Source: an uncultured Bacteroidota bacterium
GTDB taxonomy: Bacteria; Bacteroidota; Bacteroidia; Chitinophagales; Chitinophagaceae
Length of the DNA: 34,692 bases
Reading direction: 5' to 3'
NCBI GenBank assembly: GCA_903821975.1
Contig: CAIJNJ010000042.1
Location: 1 to 34,692 of the forward strand
In this document: one piece after another, positions 7,607 through 14,981 of the stretch
How positions within the stretch are numbered: position 1 is the stretch's first letter
How the letters are laid out: every line of letters begins with the position of its first letter
Notes under the pieces: model-generated
What the model saw: the letters and a program-made list of their open reading frames with translations, nothing else
Database searches by the model: none
What the model was told of the DNA's origin: nothing
Made by a program: the position numbers and the translations under genes

Positions 7607-9509
7607 CGCCTTTTATTTCATCTACAATTGCCGGGTCAAGGAGTGTAGAGGTATCCCCGAGGTTTGCCATATCTCCTTCTGCTATTTTTCGCAGTATGCG
7701 GCGCATTATTTTCCCGCTGCGGGTTTTCGGCAGGCCTGTTACAAATTGTATCTTGTCCGGTCTCGCTATAGGCCCTATGATTCGTGTTACCGTTTGCGTA
7801 ATATCTGCCTGTGTAAGTTGCTTGTCCTCAGGTATTGCGTCCATGATCACATAGGCATAGATGCCTTGCCCTTTCAGGTCGTGCGGGTAACCTACCACTG
7901 CACTTTCCAGCACACCTGTATGCATGTTTATAGCATTCTCCACCTCGGCAGTGCCTATGCGGTGGCCGCTTACATTCAGCACATCATCTACGCGGCCGGT
8001 GATGCGGTAAAAGCCCTGCTCATCGCGGTAGCAGCCGTCGCCGGTGAAATACATATTGTCGTAGGTTGCAAAATAATTCAGCCTGCAGCGATCATGGTCG
8101 CCATATGTTGTGCGGATGATGGACGGCCAGGGAAAGCGTATGCACAAATTGCCGCTCACATCATGGCCGGTTATTTCTTTGCCCTGCTCGTCTACCAATA
8201 CCGGTTGTATACCGGGAAGTGGTAAAGTCGCATAACTGGGTTTGGCCGGCGTAATACCCGCCATGTTTGAGATCATTATGCCGCCTGTTTCAGTTTGCCA
8301 CCACGTATCTACAATAGGGCAGCGCTTTTTCCCGATGTGTTCATCATACCAATGCCACGCCTCTTCATTGATGGGTTCACCAACAGTGCCTAACACTTTA
8401 AGGCTGCTGAGATCCTTTCCTTCAAGTGGTTGCAGGCCATATGCCATCAGGCTGCGTATGGCTGTAGGTGCCGTGTACAATATGTTTACCTTATGCTTGT
8501 CTGCAATATCCCACAGACGACCGGCATCCGGCCATGTGGGCAGCCCTTCAAACATTAGAGAGGTGCCACCTGCACAAAGCACACTGTATACTATGTAGGT
8601 GTGGCCTGTTATCCAGCCAATATCCGCTGTGCAGAAATGAATATCACCGGGCTTGTACTGGAATACATTTACAAAACTATAAGTGGTGTAAACCATGTAC
8701 CCGGCAGAGGAATGTACTACTCCCTTGGGCTTGCCGGTAGAGCCGGATGTATAAAGAATGAAGAGCGGGTCTTCTGCGTCCATTTCTTCAGCTTGCACTG
8801 TTGGGTTACCCTGTTGCTCCACTTTTTTCACTTCATCATCCCACCATACATCCCTATCCCTTATCATGCTCACAGGCGTATGCGTGCGCAGGTAAACAAT
8901 GACCCGCTTTACAAACGGGCAGGTAACCAGCGCATCATCTATGGTATTCTTCAGCGGGATATCTTTCCCGCCGCGGTAGGCACCATCACCGGTGATGATG
9001 TATTCCGCCTTTGCATCCTGCAATCGGTCTGAGATACTCTGTGCACTGAACCCACCGAAGATAACGGAATGTATGGCGCCTATCCGTGCGCAGGCAAGCA
9101 TGGCAATAGGCAATTCAGGCACCATGCCCATATACAGGCATACACGATCGCCTTTAGTAACACCATTGTTTTTAAGTACCTGTGCAAACTGGTTTACCTT
9201 AAAATGAAGCTCGTTATAGGTGATCACCCTGTGCGCTTCATCCTTGCTGTTGGGTTCCCATATAAATGCAGGCGTGTTGCCTTTATCGGTGAGGTGACGG
9301 TCTATGCAGTTCTCGGTAATGTTTAGCTTGCCGTTGATGAACCATTTTATATCCGGCTTTTTAAAATCCCACTCCAGTACTTTGTCCCATTTCTTCCGCC
9401 AGAGAAATTGCTCCGCGATGTCATTCCAGAATTGTTCCGGTTGGTCAACACTCTTTTTATAGGCTTCTTTATATTGTTCGTAAGATGTTACCTGGAAGGG
9501 ATATGCCAT
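7593..9509 (-). CDS. acs: Acetate--CoA ligase (AMP-forming)
   Basis: 638 residues, the usual length. The start is ATG 9509; the open frame reaches a TTG two codons earlier, which is less likely. Motifs in order: the P-loop-like YTSGSTGKPKGVVHS, the acetate/CoA region GWITGHTYIVYS, DTWWQTETGG, the hinge and adenylate motif YFTGDGCYRDEQGFYRITGR with DDVLNVSGHRIGTAEVE, and PKTRSGKIMRR with the lysine that is acetylated in many Acs enzymes. It converts acetate, ATP and CoA to acetyl-CoA in the cytoplasm through acetyl-AMP. It is first in a minus-strand run with the OsmC and GH92 genes. A TAnnTTTG box lies at 9551-9558. Confidence 0.97.
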   Translation of the reverse strand: MAYPFQVTSYEQYKEAYKKSVDQPEQFWNDIAEQFLWRKKWDKVLEWDFKKPDIKWFINGKLNITENCIDRHLTDKGNTPAFIWEPNSKDEAHRVITYNELHFKVNQFAQVLKNNGVTKGDRVCLYMGMVPELPIAMLACARIGAIHSVIFGGFSAQSISDRLQDAKAEYIITGDGAYRGGKDIPLKNTIDDALVTCPFVKRVIVYLRTHTPVSMIRDRDVWWDDEVKKVEQQGNPTVQAEEMDAEDPLFILYTSGSTGKPKGVVHSSAGYMVYTTYSFVNVFQYKPGDIHFCTADIGWITGHTYIVYSVLCAGGTSLMFEGLPTWPDAGRLWDIADKHKVNILYTAPTAIRSLMAYGLQPLEGKDLSSLKVLGTVGEPINEEAWHWYDEHIGKKRCPIVDTWWQTETGGIMISNMAGITPAKPSYATLPLPGIQPVLVDEQGKEITGHDVSGNLCIRFPWPSIIRTTYGDHDRCRLNYFATYDNMYFTGDGCYRDEQGFYRITGRVDDVLNVSGHRIGTAEVENAINMHTGVLESAVVGYPHDLKGQGIYAYVIMDAIPEDKQLTQADITQTVTRIIGPIARPDKIQFVTGLPKTRSGKIMRRILRKIAEGDMANLGDTSTLLDPAIVDEIKGGRES

Positions 9510-9550
9510 TTTCAATTCTATTTAACTACAACTCATAATAAGTTACTATC

Positions 9551-9558
9551 CAAAAATA
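9551..9558 (-). promoter_or_regulatory. Bacteroidota -7 box upstream of acs
   Basis: On the minus strand the sequence reads TATTTTTG, matching TAnnTTTG, with about 41 bp to the acs ATG. No clear TTG -33 element is seen at the expected distance. Confidence 0.45.
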
Positions 9559-9663
9559 GAAAGTAATGGGTAAAAAATCACATGACTATGGTCAGGAAAT
9601 AAAACCAGCCTTCAACGGCGGAATGGGTTTGTTAAAATAGTTGGGGGATGTATAGATATGCAC

Positions 9664-9885
9664 TTAGGCATATTTCAATATTTCTACTTCAGCACCTTCT
9701 GCTACGGCCCGTTTTGTTTTTTTCTGAACCTCAATCGCAGCTTCAGAATCTATATAAAAATGGCCACAGTTCTCACATACCTCTCCCGGTACATCCCTGA
9801 TAATGATAAGGTGTCCTTTCATTTCAAAGGTCAGTGTATCAATCCCTGCCAGTGTAGTTCCGTTCTTGCAAATAATACAGTCCAT
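9664..9885 (-). CDS. YgiT/MqsA-type zinc-finger antitoxin-like protein, orphan
   Basis: 73 residues with two CxxC knuckles: C3-C6 (CIIC) and C37-C40 (CENC). The segment EVCENCGHFYIDSEAAIEV is typical of the YgiT-type zinc-finger domain. In the family this small domain is the antitoxin partner of an upstream DUF4258 or MqsR-type RNase toxin. The C-terminus (about 45-73) could form one helix; no HTH is present, so it is shorter than full MqsA. The 99 bp upstream hold no full toxin gene, only a 13-codon frame whose end (IKFSARSL) resembles the start of DUF4258 toxins. Its own promoter is predicted at 9944-9975. It may be a solitary remnant or may act against another toxin. Confidence 0.75.
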   Translation of the reverse strand: MDCIICKNGTTLAGIDTLTFEMKGHLIIIRDVPGEVCENCGHFYIDSEAAIEVQKKTKRAVAEGAEVEILKYA

Positions 9886-9897
9886 TGTGGATTTATT

Positions 9898-9939
9898 TTA
9901 TAAGCTACGAGCGCTGAATTTGATACTATCACAAGGCAT
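9898..9939 (-). pseudogene. Possible remnant of a DUF4258-type toxin N-terminus
   Basis: A 13-codon frame, MPCDSIKFSARSL, ends 12 bp before the antitoxin-like gene, at the place where the toxin gene of such pairs normally sits. The IKFSA stretch resembles the usual N-terminus of DUF4258 proteins, which then continue with a basic helix missing here. A match this short may be chance. Confidence 0.25.
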
Positions 9940-9943
9940 TACG

Positions 9944-9975
9944 CAAATTTACGATAATTATTATGTTTTATGCAA
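9944..9975 (-). promoter_or_regulatory. Predicted promoter of the YgiT-type gene
   Basis: The minus strand reads TTG (9975-9973), 21 nt, then TAAATTTG (9951-9944), a close fit to the Bacteroidota -33/-7 pattern. Transcription would start near 9938, about 50 nt before the antitoxin-like ATG. Confidence 0.5.
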
Positions 9976-9984
9976 TTTGAAAAC

Positions 9985-11220
9985 CTATGCACTCTTCAAC
10001 GACGGATCAACTGTCTTTGTAGCGCGGATAGCCGGGTACCATGCGGCTAAAATGCCTACGGTAAGGATGGTTACTATTACCAGTGCCAGGTCCGGTACCT
10101 GTATTTGTACGGGGTATGAGGGTACAAGAAAGTCTCCCTGCAATTTTATGAACCCGAATTTTTGCTGGGCAAGGCAGATCGCTGTGCCCAACAATATACC
10201 GGACGCTCCACCGGCAAGCGCCCATAAAACGCCTTCCAGCACAAATATTTTCCTGATAGCGGCAGGGTTTGCACCCATGGCTTTTAGTATGGCAATGTCT
10301 TTTTGCTTTTCTATAACCAGCATAGAGAGTGCCCCTACCATGTTGAAAGAGGCAATAAATAATACAAGTAGCAAAATGGCGTACACCGCCCATTTTTCAC
10401 CGCCCATTACCATATACATGGTCCTGTTTTGCTCATAGCGGGTCTCAATGCGATATCCGTTGCCAAAGAGTTGTTGCAATTGCTCTTTTACCTTGTCCGC
10501 GGTACCCGGCATCGTACTTATCTCGATAGATGAATACTTACCTTCTGCATGAAAGAGTTCCTGTGCCAGCGATAATGGCGCCATTATATATTTGCTGTCA
10601 AATTCGTCCTGCACCTTGAATACACCGGATGGGTGCAGCCGTAACACCTGGTATGCGTTTGTGGGATCTGCCTCAGGATTGGTGACAGTGGGGTTAGGGT
10701 AGTACATCTCCACCTTGCTGTCGGTGAAATTGATGTCTATACCCAGCTCGTTGATAACGCGCGCGCCTGCAATAGCGGTGTGGTGAACAACAGAAACAGA
10801 ATCATCGCCATGCGTGATGTATTTTTTTACATCATTTACGGCAAAGTAATTTTTGTCAATCCCCTTAAGGGTTACGACTTTCATCTGTGTGTTATCATCG
10901 TCGTTGGCAAGCAGGTTATCTTCTATAACAGTAGTCAAATTTTGCACGCCACTGATCTGCTTTATAGCATTTAGTTGGGTTGAATCAGTTTTGAAAAATT
11001 TACCCCTTGTTGCAGATATTCTCAGGTCCGGGTAAAAAGCTTTGTACGTATCTTTTACTACTGATTCAAGGCCGTTAAAAACAGAGAACACAATGATCAT
11101 AGCCGCGCTGCTCACCGCTATGGCTACCATACTTATGCGGGACAATATAGGCACAGCATTGGCAGAGCGCTTGCCACGCAGGTATCTGAAAGCCAATTGC
11201 CATATAAGAGTGCGGTCCAT
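9985..11220 (-). CDS. LolC/LolE-type ABC transporter permease (FtsX superfamily)
   Basis: 411 residues with the MacB/FtsX permease layout: one membrane helix near residues 25-50 (RISMVAIAVSSAAMIIVFSVFNG), a large periplasmic domain (about 55-265), then three helices in the C-terminal third. The last third shows the family pattern of a loop with EKQKDIAILKAMGA followed by a helix, and ends with AAWYPAIRATKTVDPSLKSA. Members of this family move lipoproteins from the inner membrane to the LolA carrier, or drive other envelope work with a LolD-type ATPase. No ATPase gene is in the window. It starts 5 bp after the rbfA stop, so the two are co-transcribed. Confidence 0.88.
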   Translation of the reverse strand: MDRTLIWQLAFRYLRGKRSANAVPILSRISMVAIAVSSAAMIIVFSVFNGLESVVKDTYKAFYPDLRISATRGKFFKTDSTQLNAIKQISGVQNLTTVIEDNLLANDDDNTQMKVVTLKGIDKNYFAVNDVKKYITHGDDSVSVVHHTAIAGARVINELGIDINFTDSKVEMYYPNPTVTNPEADPTNAYQVLRLHPSGVFKVQDEFDSKYIMAPLSLAQELFHAEGKYSSIEISTMPGTADKVKEQLQQLFGNGYRIETRYEQNRTMYMVMGGEKWAVYAILLLVLFIASFNMVGALSMLVIEKQKDIAILKAMGANPAAIRKIFVLEGVLWALAGGASGILLGTAICLAQQKFGFIKLQGDFLVPSYPVQIQVPDLALVIVTILTVGILAAWYPAIRATKTVDPSLKSA

Positions 11221-11225
11221 TAAAG

Positions 11226-11606
11226 TTATTCTGCTGCCGGGTCCTGCGATTCGCGGTCTTTTTTTATTTTTTTGAACAGCTCATCCATTTTAAAAACATG
11301 ATCGAGTGTATCATCAGAGAAAAATGCGAGATCCGGCACACGCCGCAACTGGTTTTTAACCTGCTGTCCCAGCAGTTTACGCCATTCCCAGCTACGTTCT
11401 TTTATTTTATGAAGCAATGCGGGAACATCCTTTACCTGGAAAAAGCTGAGATAAACGCGGGCTTCGAGCAGGTCGGGTGTGATCATCACTTTGGATATCG
11501 ATACCATACCGCCATCCACTATATTCATTCCTTCTTTTTGAAATATGCTGCTTAGTTCTTCCATTACCAGTTTGCCTACCTGTTTCTGCCTCTTATTTTC
11601 TTCCAT
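11226..11606 (-). CDS. rbfA: Ribosome-binding factor A
   Basis: 126 residues, normal for RbfA. The chain begins MEENKRQKQVGKLVMEELSS and contains the KH-like core: VSISKVMITPDLLEARVYLSFF, then the helix and RRVPDLAFFSDDTLDHVFKMDEL near the C-terminus. It binds the 30S subunit and helps mature the 5' end of 16S rRNA, mainly needed in the cold. It is the first gene of a two-gene minus-strand unit with the LolC/E-type permease, an arrangement common in Bacteroidota. Confidence 0.93.
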   Translation of the reverse strand: MEENKRQKQVGKLVMEELSSIFQKEGMNIVDGGMVSISKVMITPDLLEARVYLSFFQVKDVPALLHKIKERSWEWRKLLGQQVKNQLRRVPDLAFFSDDTLDHVFKMDELFKKIKKDRESQDPAAE

Positions 11607-11729
11607 ATTTGGTTTTATTAGCGGATAAAGTTATGAATTATATCGCTCCATTGCCGAAAAGCAGGGATATACATCCGGCTGCAACGTGATTTAGCTATTA
11701 TTTACTAAATTCGTACCTCATCTAATAGT

Positions 11730-12626
11730 ATGAAAAGATCATTTTTAGCGATATGTTTTGGCGGCCTGTTTTTTGCCGGTTGCAAGGAAGTACCACCGGA
11801 TATCAATTTTGGTAATTCAAGGGCTACAGATACCACTTATGTTGGCCCGGTGCCTGCAACTACGGATCCACATAATGTTTTGGTTGAGGAATTTACCGGG
11901 GAAAGTTGTGTGAACTGCCCGCAGGGCCATGCCGTATTAGATTCTGCCGAAGTGCACAATCCCGGCCGTGTGAATGTGATCGCTCTTTTCGAGGCGGACG
12001 GCTCTTTGGATACGCAGCCCCCTTCCGGCGCCGCATATGATTTCAGAAGTAATACAGCAAAGGCAATAGCAAACAGCGCGATATACAATGGGGTCAATCA
12101 ATTGCCGAGCGGCGGTATAGACAGGGTGCCCGTTTCCGGCACTACCGTTATCGGTTATAGCAGTTGGGCCGGGGATATAACCGGGAGGTTATCCACGCCC
12201 GATTCTCTGAACTTGGGCATTTCCAGTACGTATAATGCTGCCAGCAACACCGCTACTATAATAGCCACAATTACATATACCCAGGCTGTGTCTACGGCGC
12301 AGAATTTATCTATAGTTGTTGTGCAGGACAGTATCATTGATTACCAGGCTTTCCCGCTTGGTAAAACGGATTCCACTTACCTGTTCAACGATGTTTTCCT
12401 TGGCATGGTAACAACGGTTCCTTTTGGCGATCCTGTGTTAGATACCATTCCTACCAAAGTGGCCGGCAGGTTTTTGCAAACTGTATACTCCTATAAGCTT
12501 CCGGCTTTCGCTCAGGGCGCGGTCAATCCGGCCAACTGCAGGGTTATAGCTTTCGTTAATGCACCGGGTACAACGGGAGACTACCGCATCATGCAATCCG
12601 CGCAGACCAAATTAATGGGACCATAG
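11730..12626 (+). CDS. Omp28-like outer membrane lipoprotein with thioredoxin-type CxxC
   Basis: 298 residues with a lipoprotein signal ending in FFAGC (Cys18 lipid-anchored). Residues 48-66 read HNVLVEEFTGESCVNCPQG, with the C60-x-x-C63 pair of Omp28-type proteins and a thioredoxin-like beta-alpha start; the following VIALFEADG and LPSGGIDR fit the same fold (cis-Pro region). The rest (about 150-298) is beta-rich, probably an Ig-like domain. Omp28-family proteins are surface lipoproteins of Bacteroidota with unclear, possibly redox or adhesin, roles. The next gene, also a lipoprotein, follows after 51 bp and may be co-transcribed. Confidence 0.8.
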   Translation: MKRSFLAICFGGLFFAGCKEVPPDINFGNSRATDTTYVGPVPATTDPHNVLVEEFTGESCVNCPQGHAVLDSAEVHNPGRVNVIALFEADGSLDTQPPSGAAYDFRSNTAKAIANSAIYNGVNQLPSGGIDRVPVSGTTVIGYSSWAGDITGRLSTPDSLNLGISSTYNAASNTATIIATITYTQAVSTAQNLSIVVVQDSIIDYQAFPLGKTDSTYLFNDVFLGMVTTVPFGDPVLDTIPTKVAGRFLQTVYSYKLPAFAQGAVNPANCRVIAFVNAPGTTGDYRIMQSAQTKLMGP

Positions 12627-12677
12627 TTTAAGGCAAAAGTTAAAACCCAAACTCCAGGTGATTACATATCATTGCTG

Positions 12678-13694
12678 ATGAGAAATACCAGATCGATATC
12701 TTTTATAGTGTTTGCCTGCCTTTTTATAGCAGCCTGTGGCGGCAATAAGAACGAAGACGGACAAAAGCGAGCTGTAACGACAGATACTGTAGTCGTAAAG
12801 CCTGCTGCGGTCCCTGTATTTGATGCAGACAGTGCTTATGTCTATGTGGGCAGGCAGGTGGCTTTTGGCCCACGCATACCCGGCTCTGCGGCCCAAAGCG
12901 GGTGTGCTGCATGGATGGATGCTATGCTTAAAAAAGTATGCGATACTGTTTACAAGCAAGATGTGCATGTAAAGGGTGGCGATGGCAAATCATTGCCCTG
13001 TATCAATCTTATAGGTGTTATTAATCCTAAAGCAACTAAGCGTATCCTTTTTCTTACACACTGGGACAGCCGCCCATGGGCCGACCAGGATACGAAAGAT
13101 AAAGACAAGCCCATAATAGCAGCCGATGACGGCGCCAGCGGGGTGGCTGTGTTGCTGGAGATAGCAGGCGCGCTTAAAGCACATGGCCTGCCGGTATCCA
13201 TTGGCATAGACATTCTTTTCACCGATGTAGAGGATTATGGCCGTAGCGAGTGGGGCGAAGATTCTTACTGCTTGGGTACGCAATATTGGGCAAACCACCC
13301 GCACATAGCAGGTTACAAGGCTGATTTTGGGATATTGCTTGATATGGTCGGCGCGCATGGTGCCCAGTTCCCTATGGAAGCCAGCTCTACTATATATGCA
13401 GGAGACGTGCAGCAAAAAGTGTGGCGTGCGGCAAGCGATGCTGGTTATTCATCCTTCTTTCCATATGCTCCGGGTGCAGAAATTACAGACGACCATGTGC
13501 CCGTAAATAAGATCGCAGGCATACGCACCATTGATATCATTAACCTCACGCCCGATCCGCAACGCCCCTTTGCTCCACACTGGCATACCCATGCCGATGT
13601 TATGGACATCATTGATAAAAGCACGCTTAAGGCTGTAGGACAAACTTTGCTGCAGGTGATCTGTGAGAATGCCGGATCAATGGCGAATAATTAA
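12678..13694 (+). CDS. Glutaminyl-peptide cyclotransferase-like lipoprotein (M28 fold)
   Basis: 338 residues from ATG 12678; the open frame also has a TTG two codons earlier. The lipobox is LFIAAC (Cys20). Motifs: HWDSRPWAD (H128, D130) as in type II glutaminyl cyclases, AADDGASG with ligand D150, DVEDYG (E185 catalytic, D186 ligand), an LLDMVGAHGAQF stretch, and HWHTHADVMDII near the C-terminus (H303/H305). The WDSRPWAD signature distinguishes it from plain M28 aminopeptidases. The family converts N-terminal Gln of proteins to pyroglutamate in the periplasm. That fits this window, where most signal peptidase I substrates start with Gln after cleavage. lspA follows 90 bp downstream. Alternative: an M28 aminopeptidase. 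Confidence 0.85.
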   Translation: MRNTRSISFIVFACLFIAACGGNKNEDGQKRAVTTDTVVVKPAAVPVFDADSAYVYVGRQVAFGPRIPGSAAQSGCAAWMDAMLKKVCDTVYKQDVHVKGGDGKSLPCINLIGVINPKATKRILFLTHWDSRPWADQDTKDKDKPIIAADDGASGVAVLLEIAGALKAHGLPVSIGIDILFTDVEDYGRSEWGEDSYCLGTQYWANHPHIAGYKADFGILLDMVGAHGAQFPMEASSTIYAGDVQQKVWRAASDAGYSSFFPYAPGAEITDDHVPVNKIAGIRTIDIINLTPDPQRPFAPHWHTHADVMDIIDKSTLKAVGQTLLQVICENAGSMANN

Positions 13695-13754
13695 ATAAAG
13701 TGTTATCTTTTATATAAACGTAATGTATACGGCCTATCTCTGTTTGCAGAATAG

Positions 13755-13762
13755 TATATTTG
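13755..13762 (+). promoter_or_regulatory. Bacteroidota -7 box upstream of lspA
   Basis: TATATTTG, an exact TAnnTTTG match, ends 22 bp before the TTG start of lspA. No good -33 TTG is seen at 19-21 bp upstream. Confidence 0.5.
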
Positions 13763-13784
13763 CCGGAATAAATTTTAAGACAAG

Positions 13785-14510
13785 TTGAAGTACCGTAATG
13801 CCGTCCTGATCGTTTTGCTGGTTATCATAGCCGACCAGTTGCTTAAGTTTTATATAAAGACCCATTTTGCCAATGGGGATGATGTAAAAATAATGGGCAA
13901 TTGGTTCCGGTTGCATTTTATTGAGAACGAGGGCATGGCTTATGGCATGAAACTGAGCGAATCGGTAGTGGGTAAGCTGTTGCTATCCACGTTTCGGTTG
14001 GTAGCGGTTGTTTTCGGTTTTTACCTGCTGCACAGGCTGGTGAAAAAAAACTATGGCAAGGGCGTTATCATTTGCGGTGCGCTGATACTTGCCGGCGCGC
14101 TGGGTAACCTTTTAGACAGTATCTTTTACGGACTCATTTTTACAGATAGTCCGTATTCCTGCTTTTCTGGCAATTACGAAAGCCTGCACAGCATGATACA
14201 GACCCATAACCAGGTGGCTGTGGCCCATCTCACCAGTTTCGGGCATGGGTATGGAAAATTTTTACAAGGCAAGGTTGTAGACATGCTTTACTTCCCTATA
14301 GTGGAAACCAAACTGCCGGGCTGGGTGCCGTTCATGGGCAATAAGAATTTTATATTTTTTGAGCCGGTCTTCAATATAGCCGATGCCGCCATTTCCGTGG
14401 GTGTTCTTACGCTTGTATTCTTTCAGAAACGACTCATCCATAAACATACTGAAGTAAGCGCTGCCGGTCATTCCACAGTCGCAGATAATACAGTTGCAGA
14501 AAACCAATAA
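13785..14510 (+). CDS. lspA: Lipoprotein signal peptidase (signal peptidase II)
   Basis: 241 residues, starting at TTG 13785: there is a stop just upstream and the conserved N-terminal helix begins at once. Four membrane segments. Conserved boxes: ADQLLKFYIKTHF, FRLHFIENEGMAYGM, LGNLLDSIFYG, GKVVDMLYF (catalytic D166) and FNIADAAISVGV (catalytic D200). It cuts prolipoproteins before the lipid-modified Cys at the inner membrane. It is longer than the about 165 residues of E. coli because of a loop between the LGNLLDS and GKVVDM boxes and a hydrophilic C-terminal tail, as is usual in Bacteroidota. At least five lipoprotein genes lie in this window alone. Confidence 0.95.
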   Translation: MKYRNAVLIVLLVIIADQLLKFYIKTHFANGDDVKIMGNWFRLHFIENEGMAYGMKLSESVVGKLLLSTFRLVAVVFGFYLLHRLVKKNYGKGVIICGALILAGALGNLLDSIFYGLIFTDSPYSCFSGNYESLHSMIQTHNQVAVAHLTSFGHGYGKFLQGKVVDMLYFPIVETKLPGWVPFMGNKNFIFFEPVFNIADAAISVGVLTLVFFQKRLIHKHTEVSAAGHSTVADNTVAENQ

Positions 14511-14524
14511 ACTACAAGGCTATA

Positions 14525-14625
14525 GTTGCCCCGATCTTCAGATCGGGGTTGAGAATTAAGAATGAACGGCTTTAGCCTAAATATGTATACTATTCATTGA
14601 TTCCTCACCTGAAGACCGGGGCAAC
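14525..14625. repeat. MITE/REP-like element with long terminal inverted repeats
   Basis: GTTGCCCCGATCTTCAG (14525-14541) pairs with CTGAAGACCGGGGCAAC (14609-14625), 16 of 17 bases. The left arm also holds an inner palindrome, CCCCGATCTTCAGATCGGGG (14529-14548), and GGCTTTAGCCT (14569-14579) forms another. It fills the lspA-zapA gap and has no coding capacity. It could fold as an mRNA hairpin or be a non-autonomous mobile element. Confidence 0.65.
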
Positions 14626-14696
14626 CACTATCTCCGAAATATTTTTTTGTATATTGTGAGTGCTAAAGGAATTTTCCATCCTTTTATTTATTACCT

Positions 14697-14981
14697 ATGG
14701 AAGAGGAACTTTTATCAATAACCGTATGGCTTGCTGGTCGCAGTTATCGCCTGCGCATAAAACCCGAGGAAGAATCTGCTGTGCGTAAAGCCGTGAAGCT
14801 TGCAGATACAAAGGTGAATGAAATGCGCACACATTATGCAGGCAAGGATGACCAGGATTTTATGGCCATGACCTTATTAAGCTATGCGTCAGACAGCGCT
14901 ATTGAATCTTTCAACAACCCGTTGCTGCAGGAAGAATTAAATAAACTATCGAAGAAGATAGATAAGGTTATCGGTTCTTAG
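14697..14981 (+). CDS. zapA: Cell division protein ZapA
   Basis: 94 residues. It begins MEEELLSITVWLAGRSYRLR, the beta-hairpin start of ZapA, followed by the helix with EEESAVRKAVKLADTKVNEM and a C-terminal coiled coil (about 45-92) with a DFMAMTLLSYASDSAIES segment. ZapA binds FtsZ and stabilises the Z-ring at midcell. Its TAG overlaps the murF stop codon on the other strand (shared TTAG at 14978-14981), so the two genes converge with no room for a terminator between them. Confidence 0.9.
   Translation: MEEELLSITVWLAGRSYRLRIKPEEESAVRKAVKLADTKVNEMRTHYAGKDDQDFMAMTLLSYASDSAIESFNNPLLQEELNKLSKKIDKVIGS

Noticed and set aside
7746-8225. 159-codon open frame on the plus strand within acs
   Set aside because: Opposite strand of a well-conserved acs gene; no recognisable domain or start context.
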